NCBI GenBank assembly: GCA_031291295.1
Contig: JARLJI010000260.1
Coordinates: 248,001-312,000, forward strand
Direction of reading: 5' to 3'
Source: Rhodoferax sp.
GTDB taxonomy: Bacteria > Pseudomonadota > Gammaproteobacteria > Burkholderiales > Burkholderiaceae_C
DNA: 64,000 nucleotides
Positions 17,100 to 27,656 of this stretch are shown piece after piece (position 1 is the stretch's first letter; each line of letters starts with the position of its first letter). Position numbers and translations under genes: made by a program. Under the pieces are notes generated by a model. That model saw only the letters and a program-made list of their open reading frames with translations, was not told the origin of the DNA and did not search any database.

Positions 17100-17855
17100 C
17101 TATCGAGTCCCCAACGAATTCGACAACGCGCTATTCAGGGCGTTGTACATATTCATCCCCTTGTACATGCCCAGGCTGTTGGTGCTGGCGTTGATCACGG
17201 TCTGGCTCTGTATCTGCTGGTTGTTCAGGGTATTCTGGATAAACGTGCCAAGCGCCGCGCCGCTGATGGGGGCGGAACTCACGGTAACGGTATTCAGAGT
17301 GACGGAACTTGGGGACACTGCGCCCGGAGATACGGGGTTCACGGTGGCTGGACCCGGAGACACAGAACTCGCTGTGACAGGCCCTGAAGATACAGAGCTC
17401 GCGGTGGCAGGACCCGGGGATACGGGATTCACGGTAATGGGGCCCGGAGACACTGCGCTCGCAGAGACAGACGAAGAACCGGACGAAGGCGTGGGCTGAA
17501 CGCTGTTGCCCGGGCCGTTTTGTATCAGGTTCAGCGTCCCCAACTGCTGACTGACGAGTGCCGCCTGCTGCGGCGTGATCAGGGCCATGTTGGGGATATT
17601 GAATGATATGGTGATGATCGGGTTGCCGTTGATAGCGACGGAACGCTCAAAGCCGAACGACACCACCAAGCCGCCGCCAATATCGAAACCGCCGCGCATC
17701 CGGTCCAGTGTCCGGTTGCTCGCGGCGAGCCATATCTGGCTGCCCGGCTGCGGTTTCACCATCGATGGCGCAGCCAGTGTATTACCGCTGAACGCACAGC
17801 AGGCCGCCAGCAGACAGGTGCCGGCACGGCACGCATAAGAAGTTAAGTGTTTCAT
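17100..17855 (-). CDS. fapE: FapE-like secreted protein with decapeptide repeats
   Basis: A 251-residue secreted protein with an N-terminal signal peptide (hydrophobic residues 8-28, ending near TLAAP). Residues about 30-115 form a conserved domain. A low-complexity stretch of five imperfect 10-residue repeats of the VSPGPATVNP type follows. The C-terminal segment is Asn/Gln/Ser-rich (NNQQIQSQTVINASTNSL), as in fibre proteins of the Fap amyloid family. Position directly after the C39 peptidase gene (one-base overlap of stop and start) matches fapE following fapD in Pseudomonas. It is probably a minor fibre component or chaperone at the outer membrane. Assignment rests on context more than on sequence identity. 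Confidence 0.6.
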   Translation of the reverse strand: MKHLTSYACRAGTCLLAACCAFSGNTLAAPSMVKPQPGSQIWLAASNRTLDRMRGGFDIGGGLVVSFGFERSVAINGNPIITISFNIPNMALITPQQAALVSQQLGTLNLIQNGPGNSVQPTPSSGSSSVSASAVSPGPITVNPVSPGPATASSVSSGPVTASSVSPGPATVNPVSPGAVSPSSVTLNTVTVSSAPISGAALGTFIQNTLNNQQIQSQTVINASTNSLGMYKGMNMYNALNSALSNSLGTR

Positions 17856-18538
17856 CAGAAGGCTCCCGGGCCGAGCTTGGGAACGGTAATGTCACCCAGC
17901 CCAGCCCTGTTGATGCCAGAGCCCAGCGGCGCACGAGGCGCGACGCGCCAGTCCGCCGCGAGATTGAACCTGGCAGTGTCCATCCGGTTGTGAATGACAA
18001 ACAGCAGATGGCTTTCCCAACTGGCTTCGAACGCTGCACGCGGCACCGCCCGTGTGCCATTCGCGGGGTCACCGATCAGCACCCGATCCGCCTGCAGCCC
18101 CTTGACGACCACGAAATGGTGGTAGCCGTGCTGGTTGATCAGCACGATCGCCGGGATCCGCGCTTCATTGAGCTTGTCCAGCGGCTGATTGAAGCCGTCG
18201 GCCTCGAAACCGTGGGCCGCCAGGAAGTTCTTCATGTCCAGCAGCGAAAAGCCTTCCCGCTGGATCTTGGCCTGATCGCCGTGCGCATACATTTCATCGA
18301 ATACCGCGCGTTCGGTGACCGGGTAGCCATATTGGTAGGTCAGCAGCGTCGCAAGCGCCGCCGAACCGCAACTGAAATCATATTGCTGCAACAGCGTGCT
18401 CACCTGGCGCGCCTGCTTGATGCTGGTGACCGGCATCGAATAGTCGCCGCCGCCCATGCTCGGCAACTCAATCTGCGGCGGCGGAATCTGCGCGTGACAC
18501 ACACCCGCCACCAAGGCGGTCAACAAGAAGAGACGCAT
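17855..18538 (-). CDS. fapD: C39-family peptidase, FapD-like
   Basis: A 227-residue protein with a signal peptide (MRLFLLTALVAGVCHA) and a papain-like C39 peptidase domain. The catalytic Cys is in YDFSCGSAALATLL (about residue 57), the His in GYHHFVVVKG, and the Asp in IGDPANG. In Pseudomonas, FapD is a periplasmic C39 peptidase needed for processing or secretion of Fap amyloid subunits. The size matches FapD (about 225). It sits between a small secreted protein and the FapE-like gene in one minus-strand operon. Confidence 0.8.
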   Translation of the reverse strand: MRLFLLTALVAGVCHAQIPPPQIELPSMGGGDYSMPVTSIKQARQVSTLLQQYDFSCGSAALATLLTYQYGYPVTERAVFDEMYAHGDQAKIQREGFSLLDMKNFLAAHGFEADGFNQPLDKLNEARIPAIVLINQHGYHHFVVVKGLQADRVLIGDPANGTRAVPRAAFEASWESHLLFVIHNRMDTARFNLAADWRVAPRAPLGSGINRAGLGDITVPKLGPGAF

Positions 18539-18550
18539 GGCGTTCTCCTG

Positions 18551-18901
18551 TTACTTCATCTGCAAATTCAAAGTGACCGCGTTCTGGATCAGGACGTTGG
18601 CACCCGTATTCTGGATCACCACCGGAATGCCACTGAGGTTGGCAAACGAGCCGCCGCCGATCGCGTTCGTGCCCGTGACGACCTGGTTTGCCGAGTTGTC
18701 GGCCGTGACGCCCGATAGTTTCGTGTCGGTGAGCGTGAGGTCGCCGCCGCGATGGCTTGCCAGCGCTTGCGCAGTGACCGGATAGCCAAAGCTGACCGCA
18801 CTTGCCGCCCCGGCCGGCGCAGGCTCCTGCGCCGCCACAGGTATCAACATCAGAGGAGGCAATGCCGCAAGGAGAAACAGGAAATAGCTCGATATACGCA
18901 T
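18551..18901 (-). CDS. Small secreted Fap-associated protein
   Basis: A 116-residue protein with a signal peptide (about residues 1-24, cleavage near PVAAQ). The mature part is short and rich in Asn, Thr, Gly and Val and ends GANVLIQNAVTLNLQMK, a beta-prone pattern shared with the C-terminus of the neighbouring glycine-rich protein (LVQQSVNVMANL). By position and size it could correspond to FapA or FapB, but I cannot decide which. It lies between the fibre gene and fapD, twelve bases before the latter. Confidence 0.6.
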   Translation of the reverse strand: MRISSYFLFLLAALPPLMLIPVAAQEPAPAGAASAVSFGYPVTAQALASHRGGDLTLTDTKLSGVTADNSANQVVTGTNAIGGGSFANLSGIPVVIQNTGANVLIQNAVTLNLQMK

Positions 18902-18999
18902 GGTGACTCCCCTTTATTGTCCGGAATGAGCCCTCGCCACCAAGCCATGACACACCTCTTGAGAGGCGCGCCATGGCTGATGGGAGAGGTCCGTCGCGC

Positions 19000-20271
<1,272 letters not shown>

Positions 20272-20345
20272 ACCATCTCTCCTTGAAGTTAATGACGTTG
20301 AGGTTACGGTTTGAGTTGCGCAAAGTGCCAACCGGGGGGTGTTAC

Positions 20346-20360
20346 GCATAACCCATGCCA
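20346..20360 (-). promoter_or_regulatory. Candidate sigma54 (-24/-12) promoter of the fap operon
   Basis: On the minus strand TGGCATG-N4-ATGC gives the obligatory GG and GC separated by ten bases. Consensus is TGGCACG-N4-TTGC. It lies about 75 bases upstream of the fibre gene start, giving a leader of roughly 63 bases. A sigma54-type activator is encoded in the same cluster. Confidence 0.5.
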
Positions 20361-21112
20361 GATGCAGAGATCTCCTCAAATCTCTAATGTCCTCAAGGCA
20401 AAACGAGAATTTGTTCATGGGCCGCGCAGCAAAGCAACTACCACTGCGTGAAAAATTCAGCCTATTTTTCAGTGGAGTGTCTCGCTTTGGTGACAGCCCT
20501 TTCCACACGTCATAGGTGTGGGTACCACGATCGCACATGGAAAGAATCGGCACGAGAAAATTCAGACCGAAAAGCAGGTGCGCGCAAACTGTATCGACGC
20601 TGCGACACCCTGAATTGGGTTTTACGTGGTGGCCGCAGCGATACATTCGCGCATGCCTTTGCCGCGCTCTTCATGAGCGCTTTTGACTCTGTTTTCGAAT
20701 GGGTACAAACACTGCATCAAGCTTGTGACAGCGTACTGAATGCCCCTGGCTCCGGCGACCAGGAGCAAGGCCAGCCATGAAATTCGCGCTCAGGGACGGT
20801 GTCGATACGCCGCGTTTACGTTTTGATTCAAATTTCAAAACTGCTTACATACCAGGAAATTTGATAAAAACTCCAAGGACTGCGGAGCAATGGCGACAGA
20901 AAAATTGGGGCCGGGGGCTGACCGCATTGATGCGAATCAACGCAATCCTGAATTGATATAAGCAGGTGTGCGAAAAAGAGGTGCAAAGTTCTCATAAATT
21001 GCACTCGAAACGATAGTGACCTCTTATTCAATATGCAAGCGCAGCGCGTCCCAATAATGCGGCGCAACCTGAGGCAGTCCGCAGGCGAGTGATATGGGTT
21101 CGAGGCACTTCC

Positions 21113-21142
21113 TGCGCCATCCCCTGAACAGGGGATAGCGCA
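21113..21142. promoter_or_regulatory. Dyad-symmetric site upstream of fapF
   Basis: A 30-base interrupted palindrome: TGCGC-2-TCCCCTG, AA centre, CAGGGGA-2-GCGCA. It ends 39 bases before the fapF start, so it could be an operator or a leader hairpin. A GGCAC with a GC ten bases later precedes it but fits sigma54 poorly. Confidence 0.5.
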
Positions 21143-21181
21143 ATGCGCAAGGCCATGTAGTCTGCGCACAGGAGGTTCGTC

Positions 21182-22522
21182 ATGAACAATAAAAATCTGC
21201 AGTACAGGCCCATTACCTTGCTCGCGTGTTCAACCCTGGCGTTGTCAAGTGCGGTCGCACAGGCACAAAGCACATCATCACCACCAGAGAGTTCCGGCGC
21301 GCAGATTGAATCGCTGCAACAGCAGTTGACTGAGCAGGGTCGGCAAATCGACGAGTTGAAGCGGATGACGACCGAGCAGGAGAAAAAGTACCAGGCCTTG
21401 CGCCGTGCGTTAAGTCAGCAGTCCAGGGACGCGCAGCGCGGTGAGACGGTGCAGGGAGCGAACGCAGCGCCGGCAGCGCCCGCCAATGCACAAGGAGAAC
21501 AAAGCCCGGCGGACACGGAGCAGCATCCGGTGCAGGTCGGCACCGCGCCGAGCCAGGAGCCGCAACCGGCGGTGGAGATTCCGCGGCTGTTCGAGCAGCC
21601 CGGCATTCTGACGCCCAAGGGCAAATTCGTATTTGAGCCGTCGCTGGAGTACAGCTATTCGTCCACCAACCAGGTTGCGGTGATCGGCTACACCGTCATT
21701 CCGGCGCTGGTGATCGGGCTGATCAACATCCAGCAGGTCAAGGACAGCATTCTCACTGGCGCGGTGACCGGCCGCTATGGCTTGACCAACCGCATGGAAG
21801 TGGAGGCCAAGATTCCGTATGTTTACCGCTCGGATTCGTCCGTCGGCAACCCACTCGGCGTGGGTTCGGCCACCGAGAGCGTATTCGACTCCAGCGGCAA
21901 GGCGATTGGCGATATCGAGATGACCGCGCGTTATCAATTGAATGAAGGCAGCGCTACCCGGCCTTACCTCATCGGATCGCTGCGCTTCAAGACCCGTACC
22001 GGCAAGGACCCGTTCGAGGTGATCACCGACTGCATAACCAGTTGTCTCGGCAATACCGCCGGCACCGGTCTGCCGGTCAATCAACCCACCGGCTCGGGCT
22101 TTTATCTGTTGCAGCCGGCACTGACCTGGCTGTTCCAGTCCGACCCCGCGGTGTTTTTTGGCACCTTCAGCTATGCACACAACTTCGCGCGCAATGGCGT
22201 GAGTCTCAACCTGCTGGGAGGTCAGCAGGAATTTCTCGGCAACGTCAAGGCTGGCGACATCATTGGCGCCAACTTCGGCATGGGTCTGGCGCTCAACGAT
22301 AGAACGGCCTTCAGCGTTGGCGTCGACATGAACTCCGTCGGCCGCACGCTGCAAAACGGCGTGCCGGTCACAGGGTCGGTCCGGGTCGTGCTGGCAAAAC
22401 TGCTGTTCGGTTTCTCTTATCGCTATAACGACAAGACCACCCTGAATTTCACGGTCGGCGCGGGCTTGACACGTGATACGCCGGACCTGACGCTGAACCT
22501 CAGAATACCTATGTCGTTCTAG
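21182..22522 (+). CDS. fapF: FapF-like outer-membrane amyloid secretion pore
   Basis: A 446-residue protein. After a signal peptide (about 28 residues, cleavage near AQAQS) comes a coiled coil rich in Gln and Glu (residues 38-85), then a Pro/Ala/Gln linker, then a beta-barrel domain from about residue 135 of the type often labelled phenol-degradation MetA-like, ending in Phe (RIPMSF) as outer-membrane proteins do. This coiled coil-linker-barrel order is that of FapF, the trimeric pore exporting Fap subunits in Pseudomonas (about 430 residues). An AGGAGG site lies just upstream. It is divergent from the fibre operon and ten bases before the activator gene. Confidence 0.8.
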   Translation: MNNKNLQYRPITLLACSTLALSSAVAQAQSTSSPPESSGAQIESLQQQLTEQGRQIDELKRMTTEQEKKYQALRRALSQQSRDAQRGETVQGANAAPAAPANAQGEQSPADTEQHPVQVGTAPSQEPQPAVEIPRLFEQPGILTPKGKFVFEPSLEYSYSSTNQVAVIGYTVIPALVIGLINIQQVKDSILTGAVTGRYGLTNRMEVEAKIPYVYRSDSSVGNPLGVGSATESVFDSSGKAIGDIEMTARYQLNEGSATRPYLIGSLRFKTRTGKDPFEVITDCITSCLGNTAGTGLPVNQPTGSGFYLLQPALTWLFQSDPAVFFGTFSYAHNFARNGVSLNLLGGQQEFLGNVKAGDIIGANFGMGLALNDRTAFSVGVDMNSVGRTLQNGVPVTGSVRVVLAKLLFGFSYRYNDKTTLNFTVGAGLTRDTPDLTLNLRIPMSF

Positions 22523-22532
22523 AAACAGCAAC

Positions 22533-23873
22533 ATGCAATCACGAAAGATATTGTGTTTGACGGTCGGTGACGGGCCGTCCACGGTCGACGACCACCTGCG
22601 TGGTCAGGATTGGGAAGTCGTGTCGGCCACCGATTTGAGTACGGCCCGCCAAATCCTCGGGAGCAACCACTTCATGGTGTGCATCCTGGTGCTTAACCAG
22701 GCCGCTCAGGATCTCGTCCCCAGGATCGAGGCGTGCCTCAAGGCTTCAAGATCATCCGAGTGGGTTGGCGTTTTTCAGCCGCGGACGCTGGAGTCGCCCG
22801 CCTTCCGCAGCCTCGTCCTCGACTGTTTTTTTGACTACCACACGCATCCCGTGGACCTGGGCTATCTGACACAGACGCTGGGGCACGCCTACGGCCGCGC
22901 CACATTGCGCGAGGGTCATGACCAGCAACAGCGCTGCATCGAGCACATGGGCATGGTCGGGCAAAGCGCTGCCATCGAATTGTTGCGCTCGCAGATCAGA
23001 AAGGTGGCGGTCACCAATGCGCCCGTGTTGATCGGCGGAGAAAGCGGCAGCGGCAAGGAGCTCGCGGCACAAGCCATTCATCAATGTTCACAGCGCGCAA
23101 ACGGGCCGTTCATCGCGGTCAACTGCGGCGCCATTACGCCGAGCCTGATTCATTCCGAACTGTTCGGGCACGAGCGCGGCTCGTTTACGGGCGCGTCCGC
23201 AGAAAAGCGCGGGTTGATTGAAATGGCCAATGGCGGGACCATTTTTCTTGACGAAATCGGCGATCTGCCACGAGAACTGCAGACCAACCTCCTTCGCTTT
23301 CTGCAGGAGAAAACCATCAACCGCGTCGGTGCAACGCGCACCTTGCAGGTGGACGCGCGGGTCGTCGCGGCGTCGCACGTGGACCTGGCCGAAGCGGTGT
23401 CGTCGGGGCACTTCCGCGAAGATCTGTTTTACCGGTTGAACGTGCTGACCCTTGCGGTGCCGTCGTTGCGCGAGCGCAAGGGCGACGTGCCGATGCTGGC
23501 CCAGCATTTCTACCAGCGCTGCACGGCAGACAAGAAAACCCGGGTTGAAGGCTTCAGCAAGCAGGCCGTCGCCGCCATGATGGCCTACGACTGGCCAGGC
23601 AACGTGCGGGAACTGTTCAATCGGGTGCAGCGCGCCGTGGTGATGACCGACCGGCGCATGATCACGCCGGTGGACCTTGGACTGGCCGTTGAAGAGGGTC
23701 AGAGCAGCATCGGCCTGGACACCGCCCGAACCATCGCCGAACGCGACGCGATCTCCATCACCTTCAACCGGGTCGGGCGCAACGTCACGCACGCCGCGCG
23801 CGAACTGGGCATCTCGCGCATGACGCTGTACCGCCTGATGGAAAAACACGGCATAGCCTCCGGAGCCGGATAA
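22533..23873 (+). CDS. Sigma54-type activator with degenerate receiver domain
   Basis: A 446-residue enhancer-binding protein. Residues 1-125 look like a receiver fold, but the position of the phospho-acceptor reads ILVLNQ, without Asp, as in VpsR- and FleQ-like regulators that respond to cyclic-di-GMP rather than to phosphorylation. The AAA+ domain follows: Walker A GGESGSGKE, the sigma54-contact loop GSFTGA (consensus GAFTGA, Phe and Thr kept), and FLDEIGDLP. A Fis-type helix-turn-helix ends the protein (NVTHAARELGISRMTLYRLM). Its place next to fapF makes it the likely regulator of amyloid genes. The cyclic-di-GMP link is inferred from analogues only. Confidence 0.8.
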   Translation: MQSRKILCLTVGDGPSTVDDHLRGQDWEVVSATDLSTARQILGSNHFMVCILVLNQAAQDLVPRIEACLKASRSSEWVGVFQPRTLESPAFRSLVLDCFFDYHTHPVDLGYLTQTLGHAYGRATLREGHDQQQRCIEHMGMVGQSAAIELLRSQIRKVAVTNAPVLIGGESGSGKELAAQAIHQCSQRANGPFIAVNCGAITPSLIHSELFGHERGSFTGASAEKRGLIEMANGGTIFLDEIGDLPRELQTNLLRFLQEKTINRVGATRTLQVDARVVAASHVDLAEAVSSGHFREDLFYRLNVLTLAVPSLRERKGDVPMLAQHFYQRCTADKKTRVEGFSKQAVAAMMAYDWPGNVRELFNRVQRAVVMTDRRMITPVDLGLAVEEGQSSIGLDTARTIAERDAISITFNRVGRNVTHAARELGISRMTLYRLMEKHGIASGAG

Positions 23874-23898
23874 GCCGCGACTTGGGACAGTGGGGATT

Positions 23899-23975
23899 TG
23901 GTAGGGCGTGTAGGACTTGAACCTACGACCAAAGGATTATGAGTCCTCTGCTCTGACCAACTGAGCTAACGCCCC
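23899..23975 (-). tRNA. tRNA with CAT anticodon (Met or Ile2)
   Basis: A 77-base cloverleaf with anticodon loop CTCATAA, T-arm GTAGG/CCTAC with TTCAAGT, and encoded CCA. The acceptor stem GGGGCGT/ACGCCCT begins with a G1-U72 wobble. It is not an initiator by its acceptor and D-arm. The CTTTGGTCG and TTCAAGTCC segments resemble lysidine-type tRNA-Ile2 as much as elongator Met. Confidence 0.9.
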
Positions 23976-23998
23976 AAACCAGTTCCGATTGTAAGAGG

Positions 23999-25003
23999 CT
24001 ACTTGTGGTGACTCAGCGCATTGCTCACCAGCTTGGACGTGATATCCACAATCTGGATCATCCGGTCATAGGGCATGCGGGTCGGGCCGATCACGCCCAG
24101 CGTGCCAACGATTTGCCCATCCACCTCGTAGGGCGCGCTCACAATCGACAACTCCTCGAAGGGCACGACCTGGCTCTCGCCGCCAATATAGATGCGCACG
24201 CCTTCGGCCCGGCTGGAGATGTCAAGCAATCGCATCAACTGGGTTTTTTGCTCGAACAGCTCAAAGGCACGGCGCAGTTGCCCCATGTCACTCGAGAAAT
24301 CGCTGACGGCCAGCAGGTTTCGCTCACCCGAGATCACCACTTCGTCCTGCGACTCGGTCAAAGCCTCCGAACTGATGGTGACGGCGGCCTGCATCAGCGT
24401 GGCGATTTCACCGCGAAGCGTTTCCACTTCCTGCTTCAGCCGTTCGCGCACCTGCTCGATGGCCAGGCCCGCGCAATGGGTGTTTAAATAATTGGCGGCT
24501 TCGAGCAATTGGGACTGGGTGTAGTCCACTTCGGTGAAGATCACCCGGTTTTGCACATCGCCGTCAGGCGACACGATGATGACGAGGAAGCGCCGGTCGG
24601 ACAGTCTTAAAAATTCGATGTGACGGAACACCGAGGTGCGGCGCGGCGCCATCACCACACCCACGAAGTGCGACAGATTGGACAACAGCTGGGCCGCGTT
24701 GGTAATCACCTTCTGGGGCTGGTCCTGCGCCAGGCTCGGCGCAGACAGAGGCCCGTGCTGGGCGGTCAGCATGGTGTCCACGAACAGGCGGTAGCCGCGC
24801 GCAGTCGGAATGCGACCGGCCGAGGTATGCGGACTGGCAATCAGCCCCAGCTCTTCCAGGTCCGACATCACGTTGCGGATGGTCGCCGGCGACAAATCCA
24901 GGCCCGATGCCCTGGACAACGTGCGCGAGCCGACAGGCTGCCCATCGGCTATGTAGCGCTCGACCAGAGCTTTCAATAACAACTTGGCGCGATCGTCGAG
25001 CAT
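23999..25003 (-). CDS. hrcA: Heat-inducible transcription repressor HrcA
   Basis: A 334-residue HrcA. The N-terminal winged helix contains [17 protein letters not shown] and [17 protein letters not shown], both typical of the family, followed by the GAF-like and dimerisation domains and a C-terminal [12 protein letters not shown] motif. HrcA represses chaperonin genes by binding CIRCE palindromes together with GroEL. No CIRCE element is visible here, so hrcA itself does not look CIRCE-controlled in this window. It diverges from nadK with only 28 bases between start codons, as often seen in beta-proteobacteria. Confidence 0.95.
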   Translation of the reverse strand: MLDDRAKLLLKALVERYIADGQPVGSRTLSRASGLDLSPATIRNVMSDLEELGLIASPHTSAGRIPTARGYRLFVDTMLTAQHGPLSAPSLAQDQPQKVITNAAQLLSNLSHFVGVVMAPRRTSVFRHIEFLRLSDRRFLVIIVSPDGDVQNRVIFTEVDYTQSQLLEAANYLNTHCAGLAIEQVRERLKQEVETLRGEIATLMQAAVTISSEALTESQDEVVISGERNLLAVSDFSSDMGQLRRAFELFEQKTQLMRLLDISSRAEGVRIYIGGESQVVPFEELSIVSAPYEVDGQIVGTLGVIGPTRMPYDRMIQIVDITSKLVSNALSHHK

Positions 25004-25031
25004 TTGGTCATTTTAATGTTGTAATTTACTA

Positions 25032-25928
25032 ATGAAATCAAAATTCCGCCATGTGGCGCTGATCGGCAAATACCAGGGTTCAACCTCTGGCATTCTGACC
25101 GAATCTTCGCGCCAGGTGCTGGATGATATTGCCCATTTTCTGGGCCAACAGGGTTGCGACGTCGCCCTCGAGCACGAAACGGCCGCCAATACCGGCCTCA
25201 GTCAGTATCCGGTACTTGATGCCGCCGCCATTGGCTCCGAGTGCGACCTGGGCCTCGTGGTCGGCGGCGACGGCACCATGCTGGGCATTGGCCGGCGACT
25301 GGCGCGCTACGGCGTGCCGTTGATCGGCATCAACCAGGGGCGCCTGGGTTTCATCACCGATATCCCGCTGGAAAACTACCAGGCCACCCTCACCCCCATG
25401 CTGCGCGGCGAGTACGAGGAAGACCACCGCAGCCTGATGCATGCCCGGGTCATGCGGGACGGGCGCTGCGTGTTCGACGCCTTGGCCATGAATGATGTGG
25501 TGGTCAATCGCGGCGGCACCTCGGGCATGATGGAACTGCGGGTCGAGGTGGATGGCCATTTCGTGGCGAACCAGCGCGCGGATGGTCTGATCATCGCCAC
25601 GCCCACCGGCTCCACGGCCTACGCCCTGTCGGCGGGCGGCCCCTTGCTGCATCCCTCGATCCCGGGCTGGTTGCTGGTGCCGATCGCTCCGCATACCCTG
25701 TCAAATCGGCCTATAGTCCTTGCGGATCAAACGGAGGTTGCTATCGAAATAGTAGCGGGCCGTGAGGTCAGCGCCAACTTCGACATGCAGTCGCTGGCCT
25801 CTTTGCTGCGCGGCGACCGCATCATCGTGCGGCGCTCGCAGCACCATGTGCGCTTCTTGCATCCGAAAGGCTGGAGCTACTTTGACACGCTGCGCAAAAA
25901 ACTTCACTGGAACGAAGGAGGTTCCTGA
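25032..25928 (+). CDS. nadK: NAD kinase
   Basis: A 298-residue NAD kinase, making NADP from NAD and ATP or polyphosphate. The [11 protein letters not shown] motif (residues 76-86), the NDVVVNRGG segment and the [12 protein letters not shown] loop are all present. No strong ribosome site precedes the ATG. A copy of the dispersed repeat lies inside the coding region (about 25708-25747) and supplies part of the C-terminal sequence after HTLSNRP. It is followed by recN with a two-base gap. Confidence 0.95.
   Translation: MKSKFRHVALIGKYQGSTSGILTESSRQVLDDIAHFLGQQGCDVALEHETAANTGLSQYPVLDAAAIGSECDLGLVVGGDGTMLGIGRRLARYGVPLIGINQGRLGFITDIPLENYQATLTPMLRGEYEEDHRSLMHARVMRDGRCVFDALAMNDVVVNRGGTSGMMELRVEVDGHFVANQRADGLIIATPTGSTAYALSAGGPLLHPSIPGWLLVPIAPHTLSNRPIVLADQTEVAIEIVAGREVSANFDMQSLASLLRGDRIIVRRSQHHVRFLHPKGWSYFDTLRKKLHWNEGGS
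25708..25747 (-). repeat. Dispersed ATAGC...GGCC repeat, copy in nadK
   Basis: Read on the minus strand it begins GATAGCAACC and ends AAGGACTATAGGCCGATTTGA. The same AGG-CT--AGGCCGATTTGA end occurs in the oppF copy near 41480. It is entirely coding here. Confidence 0.55.
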
Positions 25929-25930
25929 AC

Positions 25931-27601
25931 GTGGCCCTTAAACGCCTGACCCTGCGCGACTTTGTCATCGTGCATGAACTGGAGCTCGATCTGGCCGATG
26001 GTTTCACGGTGCTCACCGGCGAAACCGGCGCCGGCAAGTCGATCCTGATCGACGCGCTGCAACTGGCGCTGGGCGCGCGGGCCGATGCCGGCGCGGTGCG
26101 CGAAGGCGCCAGCCGCACCGATGTTTGCGCCGAATTCGACGCGGCGCCAGGCCTGGACCACTGGCTCCATGAGGCGGGCTTTGATCTGTCGGACACCCTG
26201 CTGCTGCGCCGCACCGTCGATGCACAGGGCAAGAGCCGCGCGTGGATCAATGGTAGCCCTGCAACTGCAACGCAGTTGCGCGACATCGGCGAGCACCTGC
26301 TCGACATTCACGGCCAGCACGCCTGGCAAAGCCTGACGCGGCCCGACTCCGTGCGCGGTCTGCTCGACGCCTACGCAGGCATCAGCACCGAGCCGCTGGG
26401 CAAACTCTGGAGCAGCTGGCGCGATGCGCAAAAATCGCTGGCGGACGCGCGCGCGGCGCAGGACAGCCTGCAGCGCGAGAGCGAACGGCTGACCTGGCAG
26501 ATCGGTGAAGTGGACAAGCTCGCCCCGGGCGTTGATGAGTGGGACGAACTCAACACCAGCCACACCCGCCTGTCGCATGCGCAAGCCCTGCTGGATGCGG
26601 CGCAGACGGCGCTGAATGCGCTGGACGACGACGACGTCGGCGCGCTCGCCGGGCTGGCGCGCTCGCACACGTCGCTACAGAATCAGGAGCACGTTGAGAA
26701 AGAGTTTCAAGGGCTTGCCGAGGTTTTGGCATCAGCCCTGGCGCAGGCACAAGACGCCGCGCACTCGCTGCACACCTACCTGCGCAAGACCGATCTGGAC
26801 CCGCAACGCCTGGCCGAACTCGATGAGCGCATGTCCTTGTGGTTGTCCCTGTCGCGGCGCTACAAGCGCATGCCGGAAGAACTCCCCGGCTTGCTGGCGT
26901 CGTGGAAGGACGAGCTGGCCAGACTGAACGCAGCCTCGGATCTGGCCTCGCTGGAGACGGCCGAGCACAAGGCGGGAGCCGCCTACATGGCCGAGGCCCG
27001 CAACCTGTCCAAAGCCCGCAGCAAGGCGGCCCCCCGGCTTGCGAAAGCCATTACTCAGGCCATGCAGGGCCTGGGCATGCAGGGCGGCGTGTTCGAGGTG
27101 GCGCTGCAAAAAATCGAGCGCCCGATGCAAAGCGGCCTGGAAGAGGTGGTGTTTTTGGTGGCCGGCCATGCCGGCAGCACGCCGCGGCCGGTGGGCAAGG
27201 TGGCCTCCGGCGGCGAGCTGTCACGCATCGCGCTGGCGATTGCCGTGACCACCAGCCAGCTCGGGACCGCCCAGACCCTGATCTTCGACGAAGTGGTTGC
27301 CGGGGTCGGCGGGGCCGTGGCCGAGACGGTAGGACGCCTCATGAAGCAGCTCGGGCGCGACCGGCAGGTGCTGGCCGTCACGCATCTGCCGCAGGTCGCC
27401 GCCTGCGCCGACCATCATCTGGTGGTCGCCAAGCAGCAGGATGCCACCGGGACGGCCAGTAGCGTGGCACTGGTCCACGGCGAGCAGCGCGTGGCCGAGG
27501 TCGCACGGATGCTGGGCGGCGAGCGCCTGTCGGGCACCACGTTGGCTCACGCCAAGGAAATGCTCGACACCAGCGTGAGCAGAGCCGGACCCGGATCATG
27601 A
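25931..27601 (+). CDS. recN: DNA repair protein RecN
   Basis: A 556-residue SMC-like ATPase of double-strand-break repair. The N-terminal Walker A is GETGAGKS, coiled coils fill the centre, and the C-terminal half carries the ABC signature [12 protein letters not shown] and the Walker B region [12 protein letters not shown]. The start is GTG at 25931, supported by AAGGAGG ten bases upstream and by the conserved start of the family. It directly follows nadK, probably in one transcript. Confidence 0.95.
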   Translation: MALKRLTLRDFVIVHELELDLADGFTVLTGETGAGKSILIDALQLALGARADAGAVREGASRTDVCAEFDAAPGLDHWLHEAGFDLSDTLLLRRTVDAQGKSRAWINGSPATATQLRDIGEHLLDIHGQHAWQSLTRPDSVRGLLDAYAGISTEPLGKLWSSWRDAQKSLADARAAQDSLQRESERLTWQIGEVDKLAPGVDEWDELNTSHTRLSHAQALLDAAQTALNALDDDDVGALAGLARSHTSLQNQEHVEKEFQGLAEVLASALAQAQDAAHSLHTYLRKTDLDPQRLAELDERMSLWLSLSRRYKRMPEELPGLLASWKDELARLNAASDLASLETAEHKAGAAYMAEARNLSKARSKAAPRLAKAITQAMQGLGMQGGVFEVALQKIERPMQSGLEEVVFLVAGHAGSTPRPVGKVASGGELSRIALAIAVTTSQLGTAQTLIFDEVVAGVGGAVAETVGRLMKQLGRDRQVLAVTHLPQVAACADHHLVVAKQQDATGTASSVALVHGEQRVAEVARMLGGERLSGTTLAHAKEMLDTSVSRAGPGS

Positions 27602-27656
27602 GCCGCAGGGCCACTCCCAAGGCAAACACCGCAGCGCGTCGCGTGAGGGTAATCCG

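Larger units (their letters stand above)
20272..21181. other. Divergent regulatory region between fibre gene and pore gene
   Basis: These 910 bases hold no supported gene; the open frames are short and lack family features. The left end carries the candidate sigma54 promoter, the right end a long dyad before the FapF-like gene. Composition is more AT-rich than the flanks, as expected for a divergent promoter region. Confidence 0.6.

Noticed and set aside
21104-21117. Sigma54 promoter before fapF
   Set aside because: GG and GC have the right spacing, but the -12 element is far from TTGC, so I do not call it.
23999-25031. CIRCE operator near hrcA
   Set aside because: No TTAGCACTC-type palindrome is found in the hrcA-nadK gap.
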